The notes beneath the pieces are model-generated. The model did not search any database and was not told the origin of the DNA. It saw only the letters and a program-made list of their open reading frames with translations. The translations under genes were made by a program, and so were the position numbers. 64,000 nt of DNA from Trichobilharzia regenti. Lineage: Eukaryota > Platyhelminthes > Trematoda > Strigeidida > Schistosomatidae. Positions 22,401-36,857 of the stretch are shown one piece after another. The stretch is taken from contig OX235263.1 of assembly GCA_944472135.2 (NCBI GenBank), positions 2,153,517 to 2,217,516 on the forward strand. The letters run 5' to 3'. The first letter of the stretch is position 1. Each line of letters opens with the position of its first letter.

Positions 22401-25400
22401 AAAGTAGGATTAGAGTTTGGAAAAACCACAACAAAATTAGGCTAGACCAAACATAACACCAGTTGGTGAGGTCACTAACTATTGATTTAAAATGTGTGTT
22501 GTTGCAAGATGTAGGTTGTCGCTGAAATCTTCCAATTTGTTTTTCTGCTTCCAATAAAAAGGATCCCAATTCCAACTCACATACATCGCTAGCAGCAGAG
22601 GCTGCTGCTGAACTTCTTGCGGACATTGGTGAAGAGAATGGTGTTTCAAAAGAATCTGAACAAGCAGTTCAACATTCAGATTGTAATAAATCAATTACAA
22701 CGCCTATAAAGTCTCCTACTAAATTGGATGGTGAAAAAGCAACGGGAGGCGGTGATTCTGCATTGTTTGGAGATGGTGGTGTGCTTACTAAAGGTTAGTT
22801 GGATAATGAGCTATGCTCTTTTGTGTGATTTTTCTGTCCACAGCTCAGTTTGTTTTTCCATCGTTGAAAAGTTACAGTCTGGAGTTGAGTAATTTATTAA
22901 CTTGAGTGTGTTTATGCTACATATCCTATCATGCCAGTATAGTGGTTGCCTAACCATAATTCACAAATGTTAAGGTGTATTTTTTCCTGTCAGTCAGTCA
23001 GATCTTTAACCTGTCTGTGTGTTTGTCTTTATGTCTGTCTGTCTGTCTATCTGTTAGTGTGTCTTCCATTTAACAGAAAAGCAATGCTAACTCTTTTTGT
23101 AGTGTTTTCTCACACAAGGTGTTTTTTACGCATTTAAACTGTTGTTGAAATGTATCCAAAGGTATAGATGATGATGTAAGAATGGAATTTTATTTTTGTT
23201 CATTTTATTTATTTATTTGTTTGATAGAAACAGTGATACAGTTATTTAATTCAATTTGGACTTTCCCGTTGATTGATTGAACCGAATTGCTCAGTCTCAG
23301 ATTAACATGCTTCAACGATGTTTAATTATTTAACTTGAAGTAAATTAGTGGATGGTGATTGGTAGTAAATGGAATCCAGGGTGTGCATTTCCTCCTATTT
23401 GGGGCTTGTCTCATCAGTTAGTGTATGCACCACCTGCATTCCCAGTGAGCGAGTGGTGTTCCTATAGGACAAAGTGCGCATCCTGAATTCCACCACTGCT
23501 AGTCGCCATCCACCAAAATTACTTCGGGTTAAATCATCAGACATCATCTAAGCATCTGCATAAGGAGGCAACGAATCAACCTAAGACCAAGCACTTCGGT
23601 GCAATCAATCAATGGGAAAGTCCAAATTGAATTGAATAATTACTAATACCCGTTGCATCATAAAAGGTGGCCCAAGTGGTTTAGTGGACAACACCCTTGG
23701 TGTTTGAATCGATGGGTACTGGGTTCGAGCCACAGTGGGGAACGCAGGCACATCGAGGTTACTAATCCCAGAAAGGACGAAATGCGCATCCTGGTCTCCA
23801 TTGCTAATCAGTGTCATGTACTGGTGGCGTCTCAAGCACAGTTTATTACTCATAATCCTGTCGAAGCCCTCACACGACTTTCAAACCTTGCACTAAAATG
23901 GGATCGCAACGTCATCGGTAATTAATACTGAATGACTGTGTAGTTTTTTTTTACTAGGGTAATTTCGTAACACAATCAGAGATGTGTCATTTTGTTTGTT
24001 AGAAATTGGTGTGATGAACACAATAGCTAAATCTCAATTACATAGCAGGTCTGACTCATACACAGTTAATTTTTCCCAATCCCCTTGCATTCCGAGTTGA
24101 GTATAGGGAGTCAAACTTTGGCTTTGAATTTTTTCAATATCGGTGGTGCTTTCTTTTTACGGGGTGGGGTTGTTAGCCTTCACGCTCAACCTACTCTTTT
24201 TACTCGGATGATTGACTGATTGGTTTCACCATACAACTTCACACAGAACTGCAGCAGGTCGAGTTGCCACACTTCATGTAACATACAAAGGAAGAAAAAA
24301 GAGATTGCAAAGAACTATAATAAGCAGATCACAAAGAGTTAATGCGTCTGCTGCATTGAGGACTATTTCGAGCCATATCATCAATTGTCTCCACCCTTTG
24401 GTTCCTAGATTCCCGACGACCCCAAGAAGCCAGGAAGTTGACACCTCTCTACGTCTCTTAAAACTAACTGTCATATACTGATTCCAAGTTTTGGTGTGAC
24501 CGGGTGTCCTACTGGCGAATCAGGGTTTAGCAGTGCGTCGTCTGGAAACTCAACCGTGACCATGTGAGTGGTTGGCAAGGGCTCATAACACTGAACCAAT
24601 GACACACCAATGTTATTCACTGGGCAATGAGGTCTACAGTTGTACCAGATCTTATCTCCATTAATAATAGACTGGCTAATCGGCAAATATGGGGAAAACA
24701 ACTTGCCAAATAGCCTTGAATAACCAGCCAGAATAGCTTCATGATAATTAATGCATTAGGTGTTCAGCAGATTATATCTAAAACAAATGAACGAATGCTG
24801 AATGTATATAGACAGCGTGACTTTTAACATGTAACAAACTCCATCGGGGGTTGAACCCAGGACCTTCAGGTTACGAGTCGAACCGACTGACCACTCAGCT
24901 ACTGGGACGAATACCAAAGGTCTCTGAATTCGATCCCCAATGGGTCATGTGTGTGTATCGATGAAGAGTGCCGAACTAGGATGCGACAGCTCTTTAGTAC
25001 TCTGTTTTCAGTGGTTCTTTGACTGATGGAGGCTCGTGACCTAACTTGATATCCATCAAATCACGGCAAACCGTCATTTGTAAGTGTACGAAAGTGCATT
25101 ACCAGTATGTTGGCACAGCACCTGAGTACTAACTCATTTAAATTGCCGTTTTGGGGATCAATCTATGCCTCTGAGTTTCTACTTTAAGCGTTTTCAAGAT
25201 CCTCTTGATTGAATCTAGTGTGCGCAATACTAAATGCGTCGATGAAATCTGATGGGTGCTACTCAGCGTCGTGTTGTGAATGTAACCAGATAATGTCACC
25301 ACCTCACTCAACCATAATCCTGATCTAACCAAACTTCTAGATGACTTTACTCCTGTTAGGAATATTTCCAACCATTACAGCAGCTAGTTGTGAGTCATTG

Positions 25401-28400
25401 AAATAAAATTAAGCCCGACCGTCACATCACGCGTAAATTCACTAGTATCTGTCTCCATCCTCCGTGTTTTTGAGTTAACATTCTGATATTATAAACTGGC
25501 AAAAAACAAGTAATTTCTACGTAATGTGTACGTACTACTACCGGTTTTTCCCTTTCTTGTGTGTATAGATAAAAAGGAGGGGAGTAATACTTCTCTTACT
25601 GATCCTTTAGAAACTTTGGCTTTAGTCGCAGCTCATCGTAGTGGTAGTAGTGGTGGTGGTGATGACGATCGTGGTGAGTTTTTATTCTGTAGTATGTTAT
25701 TTTTAAGTTTATGAATGGCAGGGGAGGATGTGTTTCTGTTATGCCGGCAACTAGTTAATAATTTCTTACACTTTGGAGAGAACAGAATTAGCATAGAAAC
25801 AGTGTACACATATAACCTCTGCTACACATTCATGTCTCATTTGATATAGCTATGTGGTTACGACTTGAAGAAGTTTTAAACAGCTTTAACAGCGAGAGCT
25901 GCGTACTTGCTACCCGTTTAAAAACCAAGTCTTCTCATTGAGTGATTATTATGATTTACTGTCTTTTGGAAGTTGGAGGGTAGTCATTGCACTGTTACTC
26001 ATATCACACCATGTGACAGTTTGTTTAACCTTCTGAAGGTAATTATCACTTAAATCAGTAAATGTCAAAGGTATAAGAGTTTATTACGGTTGATAATTTC
26101 ACATTATTTAAGAGCAACCATAAACTAAAACGACCCTGAACGAAACTTTTTAGTAGAGGCCATGAAGAGAAACCTGTCAACCAGTCACATGAGTCCTAAA
26201 TAAAAACGCGTAATTAAAAAAAACGTTTATATAAAAGTAACGTAGTGTTAAGAAGTAGTTACAGGAAAACCAATTTCTCGTTAGGGTCCTCATAGGATAG
26301 GTCAGACCGATTTCTTTACATATATTCGTGCAGATAACTATAAATCATTAAGTTTCTTGACCCAGTTACACTGCTCTGACCCTCTTCTTTAAGTGACTCC
26401 ATAAACTTTCGATGGAATTGCTATGTGATCCCTATCGAACGACAGGCTGGGCATTTATACACAAGCCCATCAATAGAGGCTGTGTGTCTCTGTGAATGCA
26501 TTACTCCTCCACATCTACCTAAAACGTCTTATTCCTTGCTATGAACCCCCAATATCCAAATAGTACTTAAATACTAGATTTGGATGAAATCTGCTGTGTT
26601 ATTCGTGTAAAGCATCCATAATTCCGCCTGTTTACCACGAACTCACATCATTGATTGCTCAAGATTACCATGTCTGTTCATTAGTTAGTTTTGTTTTGAG
26701 TCGTTTTTGGTCTAGAGTTATCTGCTTAAGATGCTTTAAATGGTGTTAAACGATTAGTTGCAGTTGGCAGAAATCCCTGGATCTGGATTTCATGCTGATA
26801 GGTGCTCATCAACAAGACGTATCCGCAACAGTGAGGGAACAACAGTTCCCTTATTGTATCGGGCTCGCGTTACCCAGTGCTGTAGTTACAAACGTCACCA
26901 CTGAGGTAGTTGGGCTTGCGTTTGACCTCCTGTTCTAAAGGTACACTCATTCGTCACTAGGGCGAATAATCATTGTCATGTGCCTGGTTTATTGGTGACT
27001 ATCGCATCGTAAACCTGACTAAGTGTAGTCCGCAGCAACTCCAAGGCTGGTGATGCCCCTGCTGCTCATATCTTGTAATTTACAAGCGAAACAACAGGAT
27101 TTCACCTTACTCTCAGGGGATCACAGCTGTGTTCCAATTTGCCGAATCACCTGGATCACGTAACCCCATGGTCAACTGCTGTCCCCATGGGGAACCATTA
27201 TTCATTTTTACCTTCAAGGTCCTCATTGAAGTACTTACTGCTACAACCATCACCACCACAAAGATGCATACTTATGGTTGCTTCACCCAGACTTGCACTT
27301 GAGACTTTCTGCTTGACATAGCGATCTGCCTACCCCGTTTCTACTACTACTCCACTCCTGTATGAAGTCAGTTCGCCCTCAACCTGCTTGAAAGTGTCTT
27401 GCAGCAGCAACGGTATGGTGTAAGTCTAATGCTCGGGTGCCGTCCATTTCCAGGGCTGATATTTTTTCCTTCGTAGTAACTAATCAATGTATACTTTAAA
27501 TGGGCTTGATAAGAGGTAGGTAGAGTGGTATTGTCGTAGTAACTGTGGTTACAAATCAACTGATAAGAAGAGAATAGGGAAATAAATAAAATGAAGTTGC
27601 TAGAGTGATTTACACCACTGACATTTCTTTTCAGTGTACACTATTCATATCAGTCAGCATTTCTAAGTTTTAGGAAATAATTGATCAAAGTTTAGGTACT
27701 AGTCTGTCCGCTCAGTTTTTTGTTGTTGTTGTTGAGGATATGAGGCTTTAAATCTATGGTCTCTGTCTGTCTGTTTTCGACATAGAACTTTGCACAAATG
27801 TGCGGAAGTTCAAGTCGCCACACTCCACGTAGCACACAAAGCAAGAGAAGAAAGTAGAAGAAATGCATAATAGAGACAGTAAACAGAGGTGCGAGACAAA
27901 GCAGGAGTAATAACGAAGAACAATATAGTTTCATTGGAGATCATAAGTCACAAGGAGTGGATGCATCTGCACCATTGAGAACGATTTTGAGCCATGTCAC
28001 CAATTGTTTCCAACCATTGATTTTTACCGTCCCGAGGACCCCAGCCTGGAGATCGTACTTCTAGGGATCAGTCCTATAGTACGTATCACCAGGACGTCAA
28101 ACAAATCTATGGTAATCTTTTCATAATAAGTTTCTGTGCTTGTCTTGTCCCTTCTTAAATGAGTCTATTGAAGGCACAGTGGGAGGGAGATTCAGTGCTT
28201 CACAACGATATGGTTCCTCCATGGCTTTTGAAATCTCCTGCTATATTATCTGAGATGTTCCTACCTACTGTGAAAGGAAAGAGAAGACAGATTAGGTCCA
28301 TAGACACTTCGTAGAAGTTTAAACATCGTGATGAGATCTCCTATCTGCCTACGATATAGTAGGGAGAAGAGATTAGAACTACTTAGTCTTTCTTCGCATT

Positions 28401-31400
28401 TTAAATTAACCACACCAGCAATCATATATGTAACTGTTCTTTGAGCAGTTCCTACAGTATGAGTCAATTTTAAGAAAAGGTATGGTTATCTTGGTGCAGT
28501 TTTTCTAGTTTTGATATCATCAGAGATGTATATAAAAAGCCACATATACGGTTAAACAGTTTTATATCATTCTCATGTATGATACTCACACCAAACTAGA
28601 AAAGATGATCTTAAAATCATGTTCAGGGTTGGTAGAGTGACAGGAGTCGATCAGGTGTTCTAGAACAGAGCTTCGCACAGCCTTCCTTTCTTCCTTGTAA
28701 AACTTTGCTGGAATATGTTCTTTTGTCCGTGGACGAAGTGTTCTGTGGCTACGGCCAATGTATCTTGCTCCCCAAAAGCTGGTGGTGAACTGATAGATGC
28801 ACATGGTGGGGGTAGTCAGACTATGGAGCTTATCTTTTACAGAGGCGAAGAACAGCTTGTGTCTGGTGAACGTCATTTGTAATTCTGCAGCAAAAAACGT
28901 TTAACTACCTGATTTAGAGAGACGGTTTTTGAGCATACTTGAAGCCTGATCACCTTTGAATTCCAAATTCACGAATATGATTTTTCTTTGGAATTGAGTC
29001 AATGATTCGTTTGAACTGCTTATCTTTCGTATTTTTGTTCATAAATCGGTTCGAGTAACCGTTTTCTGCGCGCGTGTCGATTTTAGGAAAGCAAGCCCTG
29101 AGTGTGAACACAGTCAGTCAAAGCTATAAATGTTTCTCATCTCCTAAAGTAGAGCGAGTGAATTGAAATTCGTTTCAAAGTCGTGTGATCAAAATTGATA
29201 TGATTGTGAACAATAAATTTTGTTCGAAACTGTGTCATCCAGTAAATAATACTGTTTCATCACTGTGTGATACATCTAATAAACAAACTAATATGGAATT
29301 ACTTACTACCACAGTGCTCAAGTTTTACACATATATTGGCATATGCGAATACTGTAACTAGACCTCATCACCTGTACATATATACACAGTATCACTTACT
29401 GCCCATTTTTTGAATTAATTTGATTTCCGGATAGAACAAGTGGGCTTCAGGCGTCGTCAGTTTTGAGGTTTCAGTAGCGGTAGTATTATTCTTTTTTTAC
29501 GTAGTTGGGTCGCTAGGCTCACCCCAAACCTTCCCTTTCTTAACCTGGTGTACCTAACGATTTAGTCAAGTTTCAGGAGTGTGCCAGCCGGGTATCGAAC
29601 CCCCGGATCGGATCCTGTGAGAGGCGTGATTGACTGGTGAGAGTATTCTACCGCTGAACCACCGACACACTTATTGCTTAGCTTCTTGAAATCGAAGTAG
29701 ATTGTGTTGCCTGTCTTCCTGAGACTGATTTTGTTTTCAACGCTAATGACATTTGGGTGTATTTGTTTGTTCGTTTGCTTGTTAGTTGTGCATACCAGAT
29801 TCTTTTACTTACGTTTTGCATGTTTTCACATTTCTTTTTACCGACCTTTACCTCTGAAACTTTTAATATAATAGTAATCCTTCATGTCTTTCCATTTCAT
29901 GAAAAATACTGATTTATATGTATATGGAGCTATGTCTCATTGGTCTAGTCTCGATTTACTACCTAGAGACTTGGCATATCTGTTTAAGCCACTCAGTTTT
30001 CACTCAATGAGTCACGGGTTTGAGTCCCGCCTCACTTAATTCAGCACAGACAACTAGCTATTATTATCAGCACTCACACGAGAAGTGTTTATCTTAGCCA
30101 ACTGACTTCCAACCAAGTGAGTTGCTAGTGCGAGTCCTATTTACTAGCCCTCAAACAGTTAATTTTACTCATCGCCAATTGGTTGTTGTGTAACAATTTT
30201 GTTGTAGATGGTTGATCTCTGTTTCTCTATTCTTCATTCACTTTTGTGTGCTTCACTAGGCGGTGGTGGGGTGCAAACACCAACTCGTGTATTGACGACG
30301 ACGGGCTTATTAACTAATTCTCATCCTATCATAACAACTACATCAACCAGTGGTTCTTTGATAAATTCTGCAACACCAAATGCAGTGATAAGTCGAGGTG
30401 ATAGTTCATGGCATGATGTTGGTGTTATTAAATCGACCAGTTGTACTGTAACAATGTATTCTGCGTGTACAAATGATGCTGGTGTGCACATGGAAGTGAG
30501 TGTATAGATTTTTAGGTATAATTTTGCATTGAATTTATGTATGTGTATAGATTTCATCACCTATCGATATCAGTTAGGGAGGAGTACTGTGGTGGATGCA
30601 CGCTAGTGTCGAGTTCCAAATAAAAATGAGAATTTGACTGTCCACTGCTCCATGGCGTTCGATGATTTTCTAAATGTCGATTCACTGGGACTTATTTTTC
30701 AAATCTCATTAATTCCTATGTAGAGATTAGTGTTTCATATACTTGAGGATTTGACTTCCAACCTGTAGGTCGTGGTTTATAGTCATGCTCCTCTTAATTC
30801 CGCCTGTATTAGCTTCTAACACATCAAGTGTCACTCATAGCTCTAGTGGTACATAAAAACTGCTAAAAGTGTAAACACTCAGTTTAAGTACAGTAAGTGT
30901 CGGGTGTGAAGAGTAATACTCACCACGCAAAGCATTGCCTTGTGGTTGTGCTACATTGCCGATTGGCAGAAGTTGGAATTCGTGGCCTGGTCATTGAGTC
31001 GGATCCCAGTGGATTAATGGTTTATGAGCTCGCCTTGTAACCAGAAAGTCCTGGGTTCGAACCCCGGTAGTTGCGTAGTGCTGAAGAGTCTCCCGAACTA
31101 GGCCGACGATACAGCTGGTTCTCTAATCGATATCAGCTGATGATGAAATCATGTAATCAATGAAGTCCCTGCAAACCAACACTTGATATTTGTGTATATG
31201 TTATTTGCATGTCTTCACAGTAGTCAACAGTTCGTATGCGATTTAACTGTGTAGTGTGGAGAGGAATCCGAATTTCCTTGTGGTTTTCAGTATATGCACT
31301 TGAACTTTTTTTTATATTGCTTGTTATTTAAAATTAGTGATTGTTAGCTAGATTATTCTTTACGATTCCTTATTGTAATGGACCTATCACCGATTGTGAT

Positions 31401-34400
31401 ATAATTTCGTAGATGGTTGATATAACCGAGTACACTTATGCGTGTTGGTATAGTAATAGTATGAGTGCGATGAACAACTCGATTGATATGCCAGATATGC
31501 TTACCTATTCGTCCTTTGTATCTCAAGCTTCACTGAGCCACGTGAATATCAAGGGACAACGATTTATTTATTTTTGATTGCAGCTTGATTCCACACTGTA
31601 TTTTTGGTACAAGTATGGAATTTTCAGCGTGGATATCGGTAGCCCAAATTTTGCAGGCCTACCATAGATATCAGGTTTGCGTCGGCTTGGGCTCGAACCT
31701 CGAACCATTTGCATGGTCGGCGAGAGTCCTAACCACCGATGCTGGCTCATGACTATTATTAGGAAAAAGCATGTCATATTTTTGTCTTTTAATCACATTA
31801 AAAGCTGCCCAAGGCAGTGTAAAATAGATTGTTCTGATTGGTAGGCGGTTCAACCAGACTTAAAGAAAATTAATATTCTGATTGGTTGACGATTGGAGCA
31901 GGACCAAGGTAAGAAAAATGATGATTGAAATTTTTACAGTAAGTCAGGGTCATCCGATAACCAGATGAATCGTATGATGATAACTGTTTTAAGACGATTC
32001 CTATTACACTTACTCAATTTCTCATTCCTTTTGATGCCTTTTAAAAAATGATTTTCAACAGGCAATCAGTGCCCTACAAGGTCCTCATGGGATTGGACCC
32101 AATGGTCTAACTACACAAGGTCCTAAATTTCAACTTGCTCCTGGTACAGCCTATAAATTTCGTGTTGCAGGACTGAATGCTTGTGGTCGTGGTCCATGGT
32201 CAGAGATCAGTGCATTCAAAACATGCCTACCAGGTTATCCAGGTGCACCAAGTGCTATAAAAATAACCAAGTCTGATAGTGGTGCACATTTAACCTGGGA
32301 AGCACCACAGAATACAACGGGTAAAATTACCGAATATTCTGTGTATTTAGCTGTTAAAGCACAAGCTACTGGGCAAGATAATATTACTACAGAAAATAAG
32401 GTGAGTGTTAATTTTTTTGCATGAAAAGGAATTTATTTGTGATCATGTATATTTGAAAGATTTACTCGTTCCGAAATGTTCAATCATAACCATAGTAGTA
32501 TCTGTACGAATGATGATACTGTTGACTCCAGTTTTTAGTATTAATCTAATGTATTAGTTCATGTATACGGAGTCTTCAGCATCCTTTCTTACTTGGGGGT
32601 TATTAGTTTAGGCAAATTTAACCAGCAAAGCGCTTAATGAAGTCATTTTCTATCCACCGACTTCCGGATCAATTGGCGATCAGTATCTGTAAGTGGTGTA
32701 TGTGCTTTGCGCTATCTCATTCCAAATTACTGTCACAAGATTGACAACAGCCTACACCTGCATTCACTCCTGCAATTGAACCGCTTCAATTCGTTGATAA
32801 GTTCGTTTATCTGGGTATTTGTGTATGAGGGCCGGCGGAGTTGTGATGGACGAAATTTTTAACCGTATCATGAAAGCTAGAGTGACATACGTCAACTTGA
32901 GCCACTTGTGGCTCCGTCGCGTTGTTATCCTGTCTGTTAAGGGTTGGGTGAAACCGTGTGAAACCTGGCCTCTCGAATCTGAGGATGTATAGTGGCTCTG
33001 CGTATTCGATCCTCTCTGTCTCCGAAGGAATGCTTGTGTTCAATGGTAACATCGTGTGAGTAATTCTGAGATCCGGCAGTGTGTGCTTGGACACAGTACG
33101 AGAATCACCATTCGCTGAGTGTTGTCATCATCTCGAAACACCGGCTTCGGTGGTTTGATATGCGAGTCACACCTTCTTCGTGCTATATTGTACCAGGTTT
33201 TGTGTTTTAAGTAAAAATAAATAAACATAGATCAGAGCATCAGTGGATGACTTTATAGGTTGATGATACGTCTTTATTGTTGATTATATTACTATTCTCT
33301 TGAATTCTGAATGCCGCATAGGGCTTCAACAGCACGTCTCCACTTTGTTCTGTTCTCTGCAGTCCTCTCTGACTGGCCTTACGATTGTCCATAAACTTTC
33401 ACGTCCTCCTCGCACTATCGTCTCCGTGTCACACTCGGACGCCCAACTAACTAGTCGTTTCCCATTCGGGTTTCACTCGAGTGCCTGGCATGCAACACAA
33501 GACAATCGTCTCCCCGCCTAGTTTACTGGTTGACTAGTTCTCTTATTCGATCCTAAGCCCTGGTAAAGAGAGAAGGTTGGGTGTGAGGTTAGCAACGTAA
33601 CCCCCGAAGAATCAATGCAGTCTCTGTAGAGACTTCAAAGCACAAGAAAAAAGCTTTTCCTTCGCTGGGATCGGAGAGACGAGGAATGGCGCTGGCTGGT
33701 GATAGACTTTAAGAAGCCTGTCAACCGATGTGTTTTCTTTCTGTGAAGGCGAAAATAAGCATTGGATCGTGGAATGTTCGCACGATGTACAAAGCTAAGA
33801 AGGTTGCCCCCAGATTACCAAAGAAATGAGAAGATATGAAAAGTATGAAAGTTAGGAGAGAGGGGGATGATGAATCTGTTGTAGCATGTGGATTGGATAA
33901 TACGTCTTGATCCTATATAATTATTGTTTATGTTTGGATTTCACAAAATTAAATCCCTATTCCTCTTTATAAGATGCAGGTTAACCGATTTGACTAGTTG
34001 TCAACTTCAGGTTCTGTTAGAATGTCTTATGCCTTAATTCATAACTGTATGTGATGCAAAATAACGAAAAATATACTTTATAATTGACTCTTAATTCTGC
34101 TTTTAGTTTGGTTCAACACCATCTGGTATGGCATTTGTACGAGTGTATTGTGGTCAGTTGCCTTCAGCTACAGTGACTTCTGCAACATTGGCCACTGCTC
34201 ATTTAGATATGAGCTCAAAACCGGCTGTAATCTTCCGGATAGCTGCACGAAATGAAAAAGGCTATGGACCGGCTACACAAGTCCGTTGGCTACAAGATGT
34301 AACGAATACATCAGCAGCGGCAGCGGCGCCGGCAGCAACAGCAACGTCAGTTGGCAGCAACAACAACAGCAACACTCCACAACCTGTTAGTACCGCCGCC

Positions 34401-36787
34401 CAAGTAACAAGCGCCACTGCCTCACAACAACTTCCTAAACGGAATTTAAGTTTAGGAGAATCACTGGAAGGAGGGTAAGTTGTCTTAGTAATGATAATAA
34501 TAATAATAATGATAATAATGGGTTTATTTCAAATCGTATTTTTGTTCCAATGTGGAGTTCTCAGTGTCTAGTTTTACCTTTCCACATGATTACGTAACTT
34601 CAGGAATTTTTATGCAGTAATACTACTGACTTCGATATATGAATGTAAATAATTAAAAAATTAATGAGGATAATGACAGCAACATGTGGACATTATCAGA
34701 TGGTTGAGGGTATTCGGTAGAATGCCCTGAACCTTAAGTTTTTATGCTTGCCTACAACCATCTGAAAAAAATTCGGTGTGTATCCTGATGGCAGGCTCAT
34801 CTAACTAGCATGGTGGTAGCCACATGGCCAACTTGACTGATAGAAGACAGTCTGTACCGAATGAAAGACACGTGACAGTAGTTATAAACTAGTTCCCGAA
34901 ATATCCAATATAGTCAGTCAGTCAGTCGCGAGGCGAATAGCCCAGCGATAACATCTTTGACTGGAGCACTGGGGGAAACATGGGTTTGAATATCAGAAGG
35001 GGCATGAACTCTTTCAAAGTTATCGATCTACCTTGTTGACTGACTGGTGAGAGAACCAACAAGCAGGAAACCTAGGGCCCGCCCCAGCTATTTAATAACA
35101 ACAATTAGAGTGAACTGTGGTGTCGGGTCGCATGCTGGTGGCCACATTACCGATTTGACTGACTTAGATGTGCATGACACTAGTGACTACCTAGTGTTGT
35201 CTAATTATAAAGTATGTGCGAACATTGGGCAGAAGGGAAAAAGATGCTTATTCCGAGGTGTGAGGTGGGTTTCGATATATATATTCCTGCGAGCACATAA
35301 AGTTTCACTGTTTGCTTCTATTACTACCGATGCTCAGAATCCGAGAAGATTTTCGCCAATATCTTGCATTAGTTCAAATGTCTATCAACAGGGATGTCAG
35401 CAAGTTGACTCTAGCCACAGCCTCTAATTCCTTTATCAATACAACAAGATCTTTTTCTGAAGTAGCCTAGAAAAAAGAGAATAAACAAAGTGCAATACAG
35501 TCAACAGTTTGTGAAAGTGTAGACTGAACTAATACCAAATTGCCTTAACTTCCTTATGCGTAGCAAAACAAATGAAATATCTTTCCGGAGGTTAATACAG
35601 TCTGGGAAGACAAGGGGAAATACATCATCTAGCCTGCCTAACATTCGACTTGATTTAAACTTCAATACCTTCTGTGATTCATACAAGCCTTATATATGTG
35701 AATCAATCAATAGTCCATGCATATTCCATTGATGTCTGAAAAGTAGAATTAACCATTCGACATTCTGAACGATGTTGTTTGTGAAACTATTTGACAAGGA
35801 ACGCTAGTGTAACAACAGAAGACAAGGGCCAGGCAACTGCCACTGGCACCCATTGTTAAGTCTTCGCATGACTTACTGCAAACACTCCCAGGTCTCCGTT
35901 CATATCGTGTAAATGCAGTTTAACTGCTCCAATGCAGATTAGATTTGCCCACATGGACTTCACAAATTATCGTTTAGAGGTGACTAAGGATCCTCACTCA
36001 AAAACCTCCGACACCGATGTGCAACGCAGGCTTCTGATTGGTCGTTTCGGGATTCCTCGAAAAATAAAGTTCTCTATCTGCGAATCATATTTTGCCACGT
36101 TAAGTCTGCTGTGATTGGTTGCTGAATCAGCCTTGCTCATATTTTCTTACGACCACCTCTCACCACACTAGTAGTCTCTTTATATATGTGTAATAAGTTA
36201 TGAAGTTTGAAGGCGGCATGCAAAAATTGAGTGTCTGCTTCTGGTCCGAACTAGCGGCCTTCTAATTATTGACCCCCATTATCTACCAACCGAGTTACAG
36301 GACCCATTTGCCTAATGTCTGTAATAATTGTAGTAAGTATTGTAACGGCAGAAAACGGAATACTTGGTAAAGGAGAATACGTATTTGGAATTTGGTGTCG
36401 CTATATAGCGAAATGTACATCGGCGGTTCAGCGGTAGGGCACTGGCCGACCATGCATCTTATCGGGGGTTCGAGTCCCGGTTGGCGCACACCTTTACCTC
36501 CATTAGCCGGTTAGAAGGCGGACAAGGAGGGTAGGTTGGGTGTGAGGCTCACAACTACACCACCCCGTAAAAACACCACTGCTACTAAAAAACTTCAAAG
36601 CTAAAGCTTTAAACCCTAAGTTCCACTGGGAAAATAAAAGAAATTTTTAAAAAAATATAGCGAAATCATGTACACCTAAGCTTCACGTCACCCATGTATC
36701 TCTGCAACGCTGTACCGTTTGCTTTCTCTGACATCAAATCGATCTCCGTGCTATTTGATGTTTTATGCTGGTGAACAACTCTCTCTA

Positions 36788-36857
<70 letters not shown>

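Larger units (their letters stand above)
22794..25568 (+). other. HCF-1 intron 11 (2775 nt)
   Basis: Contains Smα-type SINEs (23245-23640 foldback and 23655-23860), a minus RTE tail (24230-24470), an unassigned retroelement-like frame (24481-24700) and a SINE head (24837-24912). Confidence 0.7.
25674..30259 (+). other. HCF-1 intron 12 (4586 nt)
   Basis: Contains an RTE tail (27768-28063), a CR1 fragment (28261-28467), a Penelope-like endonuclease (28586-28876) and a SINE (29500-29671). 25674-27760 holds no recognisable gene; 26760-27480 has the balanced composition of an old repeat, but I cannot name it. Confidence 0.65.
30496..32061 (+). other. HCF-1 intron 13 (1566 nt)
   Basis: Contains SINE family B at 30990-31185 and family C at 31566-31747. 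Otherwise unremarkable. Confidence 0.7.
32401..34106 (+). other. HCF-1 intron 14 (1706 nt)
   Basis: Contains an RTE group C fragment (32770-33190), an SR2-like antisense fragment (33300-33560) and an SR2-like leader with endonuclease start (33560-33870). Confidence 0.7.
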
